This document shows, in pieces, positions 41,555-52,570 of a stretch of DNA of 64,000 nt (position 1 is the stretch's first letter; each line of letters begins with the position of its first letter). The position numbers were made by a program, and so were the translations under genes. The notes below the pieces were generated by a model. The model was not told the origin of the DNA. It saw nothing but the letters and a program-made list of their open reading frames with translations, and did no database searches. This DNA is from Puccinellia tenuiflora (taxonomy: Eukaryota > Streptophyta > Magnoliopsida > Poales > Poaceae), in contig QRDG01000393.1 in assembly GCA_012064385.1 (NCBI GenBank), positions 1,594,846 to 1,658,845 of the forward strand. The letters run 5' to 3'.

Positions 41555-44220
41555 TTAAGTGTTTTTTATTTTCAAATCTGAAGCATTAAATATTTTTTTG
41601 TTACCTGCCCCTTTTGGTTTTGATTTTCTAGTCCTTTTAGGCTTCTCTGGCAAGTTGAAGACTAGGTGCAAGTTTTCACATCTCTTCCTTGTGTGGTCGT
41701 CACCACCACAGTGGCTGCACTTGTAGAACTTTTTCTTTTTTATCTTCTCTTTGATTGTTTCCATTCTTGGTCTCCCTTTTGTGTTTGCAACGTCAGGGTC
41801 AAGAATTTCAATTGTTGAGCTTGCTCCCTCCTGTAGTGATGCATTAAACAAGTTTGAAATTGTCCTTGTTGAAGCAGGCTGATCAGGTGTGTGCGTCTCA
41901 GCTGTCCCCTCAGTCACTCTGTCCATAGCTTCCATATGATCCTCTATCCTCTCTACTTCTTGCAACAAGTACTGACACTTTTCCTTGCGTTTTGATCCCT
42001 TGGATGCGGTTTTAACCAATCTCCTTGATAGTAAGTTATACCTCGGACAATCATTGTCTATTTCTTTTGCAGGAGGTTTGTTGTAGTTCAGTTTCTTTGA
42101 TTTTTTCTCCACCTTTCAATAATGTACTTCTCTGGAATCTTGTCCACCTCAAGGTGCATCATCACCTTCAAAATGTGTGAGCACAATATGCCATCCTTTT
42201 CAAACTTGCAGCAAATACAGGTATATTCTTCCTCCTCCAAATTCACTTGAACTATGTAGTTCCTTTGTCTGTGCTCCTTAATATGATAGTTGCTTGCCTG
42301 AAACAGCACATAAACATGTCCTTTGATTTGTTCACGAAGATGCAACCTTGTGACATCAGTGAGACAGTACTGGAATTTGCGAAATATTGCTAGGTTGTAC
42401 AGATCATGAGCTTGTCTCTCTATGTAGTATTTAGTCGCAAACTTTGTTGGGGGGTACTATTTTGTGTTCCACATTGCGGTCACATTCATCCTCCGCTGCA
42501 TGGATTGTATCCAGGATGTGCTGATATTCCCGTAGGAAGCTAGTCATGCTGAACTTGGCACCAACTCCCTTTTTAAATAATGCATTTGTCCCTTCACTTC
42601 TAGCTGTTGTTTGTATGAATGGGAAAAACTTCGTCTTGAAGTACATTGGAACATATCTTTTTCTTGATTTCCACATGTCTTCGAAGAATTTTACATTCCC
42701 TACATTGTGTTCTTCAATCATAGCTTTCCAGAGTGTTTCAAACTCAAGTTCTGTCAATGAATTGTCTATTATATCTTGCATCTCTTCATACAACCCCTCA
42801 TTTGCGGCGAATGACGTTGTTCCATTCTTGTCGTCACATTTTTTCTTCACATGAAACAAGCATGTTCTGTGTGTTGCCCTAGGGAAAATAGCATGGATTG
42901 CCTTGTCCATTACCTTGTCTTGATATGTTATTATTGATTCTGGATGTTTGCCACCCATAGCTGTTTCAAACTGCTTGAATAACCATTCAAATGTTTTTGT
43001 TGTCTCATTCACGATAAATGCGCATGCAAACAAATATGTTTTCGCATGTGGTGATATTCCAACGAAAGGGGCAAATGGTAAATTATACTTGTTTGTCAGG
43101 AATGTTATGTCAAAGGAGATGCAATCACCATAGAGATCATAGTATTGTCTGGACCTTGCATCTGACCAGAATACACTTCTGACCTTATTGTTCTCATCTA
43201 GTTCCATAGAGTAGTAAAACCCTGGGTTTTCAGCTTGTTTCTTGTTAAACCAGTCCTGGACCTCCATCAGATCACTGTGTTTAAGCTCTCTGTTCACGCT
43301 TGTACCATAGTTGCAAACTTTTCTTTTGTTCTACGGTAGCTGTTCCATACCACCCCTTAGGTGTGCTAGCACTGACATTATGTTTCTTGTTGGGATGTTG
43401 CACTGTTTCATTGTTCTTATAATTGATTTCTCTTCCTTCATCATGTAGACATGTAACCTGAATGTACAACCTGGGTAGAGATGATGATTGTGGTCCAGCA
43501 TGAGGTTAGTAATTTGCCATACTCCATTTTTCTCAGCTATGACTATCTCTATTTTGCAATCAGTTCTGACAAATACTATGGTCTTCCTCTGACTTTCCAC
43601 TTCCTCTTTTTCAGTTTCTGAGTTGTGTCCATGTTTATTGCACTTGATTGTTGCCCTTGTAATTTCATTATTTCTTTTCTTGCTTGTAGTGCGGTAGACT
43701 GATGCAACAGCTATCGAGAAACCAGCTGCAAAAGAATACATATTCAAGAATGGCTGAGCTTCTTCTCTTGATTTAAATTGCATACCCTTCACTGGCCTCA
43801 TCTCATCACTCAATGCCGAGGTATCCTGTTTAGCTGTTTGCATCTCATTTTCTAAGAAAATCTCAACATCTTCTGCCATTATCTCAGGTCTTTCACTCCT
43901 TTGCTTTGCAGAGAGCGACACATCTGCTCACACACTGTTGTGTTGTCTTGCTCATCCCAGTCCTGTTCATGTCCATCTTGATTCCAGGTATGGTCAAAAT
44001 CTCGACCATCTGCTTGATCTACTCCGCTATTACTATTAGTAACCTGTAAACAAAAAGTACTTTTTTTCAGTATTTTTATTCAATGATTTTTTCATTCTAA
44101 GCATAAGTTCAATATAAGAAGCTAACCTCATCAAGTTCAATGTCTTCAAACATTTTTGTGCTCCATGGGTCATCTCCAACATTCTGTTCTGCAGCGATGT
44201 TTTCCTGATTCAACTTAATA
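41555..44220 (-). pseudogene. FAR1/FHY3-type MULE transposase, broken
   Basis: On the minus strand, from 43,921: a FAR1 DNA-binding region with zinc-ligand Cys and His residues (IKCNKHGHN, LDHNHHLYPG); a MULE transposase domain at about 43,170-42,830 (SFDITFLTNKYNLPFAPFVG, ITYQDKVMDKAI); a SWIM zinc finger (CICC...CSHILKV) near 42,200-42,160; a conserved RYNLLSRRLVKTASKGSK stretch; and a C-terminal zinc knuckle (CSHCGGDDHTRKRC). Breaks: a TAG at 43,331-43,333, a frame change in a C run near 42,450, and another in an A run near 42,105. Two upstream exons (44,220-44,128 and 44,044 downward) code for an acidic N-terminus, with a further frame change near 43,920. Host FAR1 genes lack the surrounding cargo, so a transposon origin is favoured. 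Confidence 0.85.
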
Positions 44221-44956
44221 TTGTCATATTTAGTTTTTGGTCTCCTCGTTGTATATACATTTTGCAAGAGATGAATATGTTATTATTTCTCACGTGTATA
44301 CCTGGTTCCTGCTTCCTCATGTTGCGTGTATGACGAACTTGCATATGCATGTTCTTTGCTCACACATATTTTTTCCTGCTCAAAGGAAAATGGCAAGTTT
44401 AGTCACACTATTTTCATTAGTTTATGGTTTTCATCAGTGCCATATATGGCTCAGTTTTTTTACCTTGGGAGGATACAGGCTATCAAATAAGTTGGTTATA
44501 TCAATTGACCCATTCAGTAGTGCCATAAATGAAAAATTCTCCTGCAAAAAAAGATAAATTATGTAAAACTCGTGCAATCACCTCTAATTTTTTTGATGAA
44601 TATTTCATTTTTGTTGTTGTATAGTGTAGGATATAATAGCTATGAGGTATGCATTTTTACTGTTCATATCAGTGATTGGTTTTTATATGGGACATTGATT
44701 AGGATCTCATTTCTAAAATTAGCAGATTTTATGTAGGTGTGCATTTCACATCCATTTAACTATCCAGATTCTGCATTCATGCTGCTTGTATTAAACGCCG
44801 ATTTTTTTGTTCTATATATAGTTGATTCTGCATTGATTCTTGTATCGGTGCAATTTTTCTGCTATATATAGTTGCAGAACTAAACCCTCTTTGTATACAC
44901 CATCAGTATTCTACATACTTCTCATAGGTTTGTGTTGCAAAACAATTTTTTTGTAG
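44221..44956. other. Spacer between transposase and second B3-like gene
   Basis: About 730 bp of T-rich sequence between divergently transcribed frames, presumably holding both promoters. I see no domain-bearing frame and no clear terminal repeat. A pyrimidine-rich stretch ending TTTTTTTGTAG abuts the ATG at 44,957. Confidence 0.5.
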
Positions 44957-45523
44957 ATGGCTTGTCCTAAGTGCAGATACCCTGGAGGCCGATGTGATGA
45001 AGTGGAGGAAAATGAACCAGAAATCTTGTTCTCTAGAGGGGTTGAGCTCAGCGGTACACAACACGAAAGGTACAACGTGATCATGGTTGCATTCGGTGTT
45101 GGCGCAAAACCTGTTTATGTTCACTACTTGTCCAATACTGACATCGAACACAACTACCTGGTATTTTTTTGAGCAATCCTTTCATGTTTTCATGTTCATC
45201 ATATTATTGTTCATTAATTTTTTAATTATATACTACAGAGGATTCCAAAGGCTATTACTGAAATTATAGGACTCCCTACATCTGGAGTTGCTATGCTGTT
45301 TCTGCATCAGAGTAATGGGATACAGGTTGAGTATGTGCAGTGTGCTGATGGGAGGACAAGGTTCGTAAGTGGTTGGGATAATATTCCTCTAAACAACGAT
45401 CTCAAGCATGGAATGGACGTGATGATGATGTTCTACATGGATAAGAGACATCATGTTGGAACAGGTGTAGCAGTGATCAAGAATTCAGATCCAGATGTTC
45501 CAGATGTTCAGAAAATTACCTGA
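44957..45523 (+). CDS. B3-domain-like protein, open copy (two exons)
   Basis: Exon 1 is 44,957-45,160 and exon 2 is 45,239-45,523, with a GT donor (GTATTT) and a TACTACAG acceptor. The joined frame is about 160 codons and has no stop. It matches the second half of the decayed gene at 39,865-40,870: VHYLSNTDIEHNYL, RIPKAITEIIGL, CADGRTRFVSGWDNI, MDVMMMFYMDK. It starts with a short Cys-containing segment (MACPKCRYPGGRCDE). The ATG directly follows an acceptor-like TTTTGTAG, so this could be an internal exon with earlier exons lost. B3 domains bind DNA; the role here is unknown. Protein-level selection has not been shown. Confidence 0.6.
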
Positions 45524-46476
45524 GATTCCAGGTGTTCTTCAGGGCCAGGTAATCCATGCCCCCACTGTTGATTGATCCCCGTTTCAGGAGCATCCATCCT
45601 TTTTCTGGTTCTTTGTTGATTTCTTTTCTCCTCTTTCTTTCCTAGATCGCCATTGGCGAGGCGCGGAGCTGCTTGCGGGGCAGGGTGTAGTTGGTAGAAA
45701 GTGGATTTTTTCTTGCGGGAGAAGAAGATCCCCCGATGCACTGCAGCCTGTAGCTGGGCTATGTGGGTAACGGGCCGTCTTTCTTCTAGCTGTAGCTAGT
45801 TATTGGGCTTAGATTGGTCTGGGCTGAAAATGAGAAACATGGGCTGAAACCGAAACAGGACTCAAGAAATGAGGGGAAATCAACAGAAAACCAGGCCGGG
45901 AGAAATGTGTCTGTTTTGCAAAACAGGAACAGCTACTTTTTTTTCTGTTTTGAATTGAGTTTACAGCTGTCATCTCTCAATTGGTCCAGAAAAATGTGTC
46001 TGTTTCCGAAATTAAAAACAGGCATCTGTTGGATAGACACTCCCTATCTTTAATCATGTCTTGGTTGGCATACGGGTGTTTTTTTCCAGCAAAGCGTTAC
46101 TTATTGTAAGCGTTAACTGTAGATTGTACTCGTTTTATATTTGGAGAACACTCTTACTTTTTTTTTGATAATCAATACCACATATATTTATAGTAACAAA
46201 TAGTACATGGTACACGAGCTGAATCCAACGATTACAAAATAAAGTCTAAAATAAACAAGAAAATCATGAAGATCTTCAAATTCTTCTTTCCTCCATAACA
46301 CTCAGAAAACCTTTCAACATTTCATGTGTGTTTTCTCAGTAAATTTTGTTACATATTTATAGGACATACGCAAGTGACGTTGAATCTACAGCAAGGTAGG
46401 TTTACTGAGTTGTTGGGCTTACTTTGCATAGAAACTTGGCAAAAATAAATAAATCGTTGGGCTGGCGTAAAGGCTG
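45524..46476. other. Right flank of the MULE segment
   Basis: About 950 bp without a credible gene. It has several CTGTTT/AAACAGG stretches at 45,850-46,030 and a T run at 46,158-46,168 followed by AT-rich sequence. A MULE terminal inverted repeat may lie here, but its partner would be off-window, so it cannot be identified. Confidence 0.4.
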
Positions 46477-47454
46477 TGTCGTCGTGGTGAACAACAGATG
46501 CCTAGGGGTAGGCTCAAGTTTGGGGCCGATGGACGCTAGAGGATTCGGGGAGGGATAGCGTGCTGAAGAGCGCACACGGAAGAACATGCAAACACAAGTA
46601 TTTACCCTGCTTCAGGGCTCTCGCGAGAGATAAAACCCCTACTGCAGCATCTATCCTATTTGGTGTATTCTCATCTCCGTATATGTGATCTGTACAAGGG
46701 CTCCTCGAGCTATATGTGAGAGCAGAGAAGTGCTAAGCTAGCAAAGAGAGGAAGTGAGACTGAGCTCACGGGGGGAAAATGAGCCTCTGGGCGCTGCCCG
46801 GAGCGTTCCCCCTGGTGCTCCTTATAAACGGGAGCCCAGGGGACAAGACGTGGCCCACAGAACACTATGCACGGTATGGGTGTTGCGTTGTAGCTGATTT
46901 GCCTACTTGGGGTCTTGTCCGCACTGTGCACGCGTCATGGTGTGTACTGCAGCCACGTTGCCCGCATCCTGCCATCCGTCATCTTGTCCTTTGCTCTTAT
47001 CCTCTCGTCTTGGTCAAGGATGCCAGGTCCGAGCCGTGGGCGTCCCAGGATCTGGCAGCGAAAGACATGGAGACCTGGGCACCGGGTAGATGATCCGGTC
47101 GAAGTAGCGATAGGATCCGGGTATGCCGGATGAATAGTGTCAGGGGTATCCCAAGGTGAACATTGTCAGATGAACAGTGTTTGGGTGAACAGTGTCATGC
47201 CGGGTCATGTATGTTGACGAACAGTGTTCGGGTATGTCGGATGAACAGTACCCGGTGAACAGTGCTTAGGTATGCCGGATGAACAGTACCCTGGTGAACA
47301 TTGTTCGTGTATGTCGGATGAACAGTACCCCCTGGGGTGAATAGGCTCGGGGTATGTCGTATGAACAGTACCGGGTGAACAGTGCCGCCAGTCATAGATG
47401 GGTCTCGCATGAAAAACCACCAACTCTGGGATACCTGGGGTTACATCCCCGACA
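46477..47454 (-). mobile_element. 3' LTR of element G (978 bp)
   Basis: Closely matches 52,571-53,539, including GGTGAACAA.AGATGCCTAG at the start and the 39-bp minisatellite near the end. There are scattered substitutions and small indels. Confidence 0.92.
47095..47385. repeat. Minisatellite in the 3' LTR of element G, about 39-bp unit
   Basis: About six copies of GGGTATGTCGGATGAACAG plus TACCCGGGTGAACAGTGTTC with variable spacing. Present also in the other LTR (53,195-53,480). Confidence 0.88.
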
Positions 47455-47609
47455 ATAGTCTTCGAGGCTATGCGGGACTCGTAGAGTCGTGCATAGTCTC
47501 ACCAAAAATTGGTATCGCAGAGTTGGTACCCGAAATATAGCCTGCATGGGCTGGTTAGACATATAGCCATCATAGAGAATATTAAAATCACATATCGGCA
47601 GTATGAGTA

Positions 47610-48150
47610 GGCTCATTTTGTAGCTTGCATGGGCGCCATCCCATGTTGGTTTTTAGCCAAGTCGGGCAGTACCAATGTCGTATGTCGACAGCAAGAGCCG
47701 GATCGTCATATAGCCTCCATGGGCATTTATCTTATGTTGGTTATTAGCCACTCTAGGCGTTTACCGAGGTCGAATGTTAACAACATTTGCTGGACCGACA
47801 TATAGCCTGCACGGTCATTTATCACAAGCCGTTTTTTAGCCACTCTGGGCGTTTACCGAGGTCGAATGTCAACAACATTTGCTGAACCGACATATAGCCT
47901 GCACGGGCATTTCTCATATGTCGGTTTTTAGCCACTCTGGGCGTTTACCGAGGTCGAATGTCAACAACATTTGCTGGACCGACATATAGCCTGCACGGGC
48001 ATTTCTCATATGTCGTATTTTAGCCACTCTGGTCGTTTACTGAGGTCGAATGTCAATAGCATTTGCTGGACCGACATATAGCCTGCACGGGCATTTCTCA
48101 TATGTCGGTTTTTACCGTAAAGATATGCTGGGAGCCTTAGCTGAACCAGC
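47610..48150. repeat. Tandem array in element G, 92-bp unit, about six copies
   Basis: Regular copies begin ACCGACATATAGCCTGCACG at 47,794, 47,886, 47,978 and 48,070, exactly 92 bp apart. Two more diverged copies lie to the left. Each unit includes TTTTTAGCCACTCTGGGCG and GAGGTCGAATGTCAACAAC. Confidence 0.92.
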
Positions 48151-48383
48151 ATATAGCCGTCATGGGCTTAATCTGACATTTTGCCTTCATGGGCACTTGT
48201 TGAATGATAAGTTGAGATATTTCTCAACACGTAACACTCAGTGAGATTAGATATCTTTCGACTCAATGCACCGAGATAATTAATGATGCTATGATACTCT
48301 GTAAGCTCGGATAATTGAAGAATCATGATAGTCAGTTAAGCCGATAAAGATAACAATTGTGAGATGCTCGATGACATGAGATA

Positions 48384-48580
48384 AATGCCGTGATATTTTG
48401 GCACACCGAAATAAACGGCGATCAGAGATATGGAGGATGCCGTGATACTCTGGCGACCCGAAATAAACGGTGATCAAAGATATGGGACGATGCCGTGATA
48501 CTCTGGCAACCCGAAATAAACGGTGATGTAGATATAGATAAACGCCCTGTTGATAGGTTGAATCGAAATAAACGGTGAAA
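48384..48580. repeat. Second tandem array in element G, about 52-bp unit
   Basis: Three to four copies of ATGCCGTGATACTCTGGC plus ACCCGAAATAAACGGTGATC at about 48,385, 48,438 and 48,490, with a partial copy after 48,560. Confidence 0.88.
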
Positions 48581-49539
48581 GCGATTTGAGATGATGTCCT
48601 GTATGCTGGAAATGACTAATATAAGTCGGACCACAGCTTCATCTCGGATTTTCCAGGATAACTCGGTGATGAATATTCTCTCAGCAAAACCCTCTTTCAA
48701 TGTTAGTCCAAGCATATATATACTGAATATTTAAAGGGGACAACAATTCTATTAACAGATGAAAATTACTCTGGCAGCAAAACTATACACGTAGAAACAG
48801 ACTCGGTCTCAACCGAGTCCCCGAGAAACTTTTCTTATCTAGGAGAAACAGCTGAACTTGACCGACTGCCCAGTCCCCGGGTCATGACACTCGTTCCCGG
48901 GCAGAACAAATAAGCAAGGTACAAAGAGGCAGTCCCCGCGCTATTTCTGAGATTAACTACCTGTGCGCGGTATAAAACCAAATATTGTAAATACTTACAT
49001 TGCGTTGTCGATGCGGACCGGATGGAGGCGTACAAGTGGGCCCAGGCTAGGCATTGAACAGGTGAGATGCTAGACACAGACAGCCTGAATATAACTGATT
49101 CGAATGCGCTCAGTCCAGCAGACCGAATAGCGCCGGCGACGGAAGAAACTGCAGGGTTAGAGTCGGGCGTGCCTTACTCGGCCAGCCAAACTGAGCCGAG
49201 ATACCATCTTTTTATCTCAGCCAGAAACATATATTTTTAACGCCGGCCGGCATATTTTTTCCTGCTGGCCCGACATATTCCGACCGAGTCATTTTTTCTG
49301 ACCCGGCATGCCCGTGTTTTTTCTTAGTCGGCTTTATTTTTTGTCCGCCGACACAGGATATGTCGGTAGCATCCTTTACACCCGGCATACCACACTTTCC
49401 TTTCTACTCGGCAGCACCCCTTTTATTCTAACTGGTCCACTCATTTTTTTTCCTTTTTTTAATACTCTTGGCTGCACCATGCCCCTCTCTCTCCTCTTTT
49501 ATTTTCTCCTAATTGCTTCCTGACGCGCGTACACTTTTG

Positions 49540-50760
49540 GCTTCTATGAGCGCACGGACGTTGTCGGAAATACATGCCAAATATAGACAAGATAGATGAC
49601 GTCAGCACATGCGAATATATTGTAGAGCTTTAAAAAATGCATAACTTTTGACTCGATTGTCCAACTTCAGATCCGCTTTCACATATGTGTTCCTCGCGAC
49701 GTGATCTTCGAAACTAGATCCCATATGAACATGTTCCGATAATTATTTACGAAAAGCAACTTAAATAATAGAAAGTTGCTTTTACTTTTGTGATAGAAAA
49801 TCAATTTTATAATACGAAGTTGCTTTAGAAAAATATTTATCCAAATATATCTATATGATATCTTGTTTTGAAAATCTGGTGAACAAAAACTTGCTTTTTC
49901 ATCCAAAAAGTTCCTTTTCTACAATAGCAACTATGTATGTCGATAGACAACATTGCAAAACAAACACGACTTTCTCTCATAAGACACACAACATGGCCAT
50001 TGAATAGATTTAAAACAAGGGCCTTTCTTCATCACTTTTTTTTTCTGTTTGTGATAAAAATTCAAGTTTATAGTAGAAAATTGCTTTTTTCTATGGGATA
50101 GAAAAGCAAATTCGTAGTAAAAATTTGCTTTTAGAAGAATTCATTTGAATATTTCTATATGACATAGGTTTTTATAGATCTGGTGAACAGAAACACAAGA
50201 TAACGTTATGTTAACTTGTAATATAATGTTGTCTATCGACATACCTAGTAGTACCATTACATGTTCCAAAATTATAAAAACTTCTGTCACAAAAAGCAAG
50301 TGCTATTAATAAACTTGTTTTTCTCCATAAAAATGAAGAATGAGCGAGGGATATGTTTTTATTCCAAGCAATGGCCAATTTGTTAGACTATGAGAGAAAA
50401 TCATGCTCCTTTATATGAGAAACAATATCTCATATTGATATAACCCGATGAATGTTTTCTAAAAGCAACTTCTAGATAGAAAAGCATGTTGTTACCACAA
50501 ATTTGCTTTACCGTGACATAAAGTTGCTTTTTGAAAAATAATCATCGGATGGTGTTCATATGGGATCTAGTTTCGAAGATCTCGTCGCGAGGAACACTGC
50601 AGCGAAAACCGATTTTGATTAGAACATTCGGTTTGAAAGTTATGCTTTTTTTAAGTTTAGATCTGATTTGCATATCTTCGTAACATGCGCTCCAAAGTTG
50701 TGTCTTTTTTCTGGCGCGTGCGCTCGGGATGGGTTCTGTGGCGCTCGTGCGCCACCAAGT
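49540..50760. mobile_element. Inverted-repeat DNA element inside element G (approximate ends)
   Basis: The arms at about 49,632-49,770 and 50,513-50,655 are inverted copies of each other. They share GTTCCTCGCGACG, ATCTTCGAAACTAGATCCC and ATATGAACA. Weaker matches extend outward to GAGCGCAC (49,548) and GTGCGCTC (50,718). The interior has many AAAGCAACTT / AAGTTGCTTTT repeats and no gene. It is probably a non-autonomous DNA transposon, possibly of Mutator type. I could not fix a target duplication, so the ends are uncertain. Confidence 0.7.
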
Positions 50761-50939
50761 CGCGTCCCAAAATATTTTCTTCTCTTGGCAACGACAAGAG
50801 AACAAGGACATCTAACTCCTGATTTTTTACTCATCTGACAGCTCCCCATATCCCTCTCTTTTTCTTTATTTTCCTGCAGCCGGGCCCACTTCCCACTCCC
50901 ACGATTCTTCTACCTCGGCAGGGGACTTGATCCTTTCCC

Positions 50940-52570
50940 TTATTCTTTTACTTCTAGCTGCCTCTTACTCGGTCTTTTTCGTCGGCAGGATAACTCGGTG
51001 CGCGGCCATGCCGCAGCCGTCATGGTGACGAGCTGGAGCCGCAGGGGCGAGCTTGCTCGGGTGCAGCGAGGCGGCCGAGAGTGCGGAAACCAGCATATGA
51101 GCGTGGCCGTGATGGAGTCGAGGCGGAGCCGAGGCGAGGGCGGCCGGGGCGGAGCTGAGGCCGACCGCGGAGGTGCGTGAGCTCGGGGGAGCTGGGCGAG
51201 GCGACGCAGCCGGAGGCACGGAGCTCGGACGCGAGGCAACGGCGACGCGGACGAGCGCGGGCGCAGCCGCAAGCGGAGGCGCGGAGGAACTCGTTCGACG
51301 GCAGTGTGGAGGGTCCCGACCGACCGCGGCCTGACTGGCTTCGGATGTGAGGGGCGCAGGCGCGTGCAGATGCGGCCTCCCGCGGGAGCAGCAACACAGT
51401 TGGTTGAGGGCGAAGACGCGAGCGTGGGCGCCGAGCAGCGAACGTGGCCATCGACTTGAAGTGCGGAGATGCGGTCGCGGACGCGGTCGAGTGCAGGCGC
51501 ACGAGCGGATGTGTGGGTGCAGTCGATGGCGTGGAGGTCGATGGCGAAGCTAGCTGCAAGTGCGAGAGCACGGAGAGGTTGGAGGTAGCGCAGATGCGGA
51601 TGGAGGCCCTCGATGCGAGGGTCGCGGATGGTGTCATTGGTGCAGGCGCGGGTGCTGACAGAGGGAGCCGAGATATCGCATCTCGGACAGAGGCGCAGTG
51701 GGGGGAGCCGGGGTCTCGTATCCCGGCTGGAGGGAACCGTGGAGGGAGCCGGGACAGGAGATCCGTATCCTGTAACTCGGCTGGAGCGTAGCTTGGCGTG
51801 GGCAAAGTCGCAGATGCCGGCCAGGGACAAGCGACGGCCTGGATGCCCACGTCAGCCCAGCAGGAGACGCGGTTAACTCGGCCCATAAGGCGAATTAATG
51901 CGGCAAACTGGCCGGGATGCAGCGAACATAATCCGGTAGTTGAATTAACTCGGCTCAGTGATCTGTTATGCCGGTGCAGGCGTCAGGATGCCGGCCTAGC
52001 GCAGCCTTATGTCAAGGATGATCCAGAACACGGGGACAATTTCGATGTCGAGTCCCCGAGTTGATGCAGAAGGTTGAGGTAGACTTGGAGGAGCAGCGCA
52101 GCTCAGGGCGCACGAGCGCGGGCGCGCAGGAGTTGGAGCAGAGCGCGCGGGAGCCGGCAGTTGCTGCCGGAGGGCGTAGTGCCGAGGCTGCTCGGGCTCG
52201 GGAAGACGACGTGCAGGGGCGTAGGAGGCAGCATGGCGCGATGCAGGCTGCGCGGATGCCGCTGATGAAGACTATGCGAGGAACGTTGTAGCCCGCCCCC
52301 GAGAGCTGTTGGGGATGCTAGGGAGGCCGGCGAGCGCGGCGGCGGTGTTGACGTAGAGACGCCGGGCAAACTAGAGGCACGGCGAGCCGACCGTAGCCCC
52401 CGGAATTCGTTGGCGACGTTGGCGCCGATGGCGAAGAGCTTGATGAAGCTGCCCAGCGAGCGGAAACCCTGCGACCCTACGCGAGGTGGGTCTCGTCGGA
52501 GTTGATGAAGAAGGTCCCATCCGAATTTGATCCAGCAAGCGCCACTACCAGCCCCACGGTGGGCGCCAAC
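50940..52570 (-). mobile_element. GC-rich leader of element G
   Basis: About 1.6 kb with GC content far above its surroundings. Long frames exist in several phases on both strands (up to 296 codons) but are Arg-, Pro-, Ala- and Ser-rich translations of GC-rich DNA, with no domain. Overlap of many frames at once is what composition alone produces, so I do not call a gene. It may be an untranslated leader, or sequence captured from a GC-rich gene. Confidence 0.6.
52553..52568 (-). other. Primer-binding site of element G
   Basis: The minus strand reads TGGCGCCCACCGTGGGG, a TGGCGCC-type PBS as in Tat/Athila-lineage elements, next to the LTR at 52,571. Confidence 0.75.

Larger units (their letters stand above)
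37632..46476. mobile_element. Probable Mutator-like (MULE) transposon segment with Ulp1, B3-like and FAR1-type genes
   Basis: This block holds, in order, a Ulp1-protease gene end (+), a TTCAG-rich tract, a B3-like pseudogene (+), a FAR1/MULE transposase (-) and a second B3-like gene (+). MULE lineages that carry Ulp1-type genes are known. I could not find terminal inverted repeats: the left end is cut off by element F, and no matching right end is evident before 46,477. Membership of all five parts in one element is therefore inference from adjacency and the shared decay. Confidence 0.6.

Noticed and set aside
45850..46050. Possible MULE terminal inverted repeat
   Set aside because: CTGTTT/AAACAGG stretches are suggestive, but the left end of the element is not in the window and no target duplication can be tested.
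50940..51886. Long Arg/Pro/Ala-rich frames (up to 296 codons) in element G
   Set aside because: Two long frames overlap on the same strand and others lie opposite. Few stop codons are expected at this GC content, and no family is recognisable.
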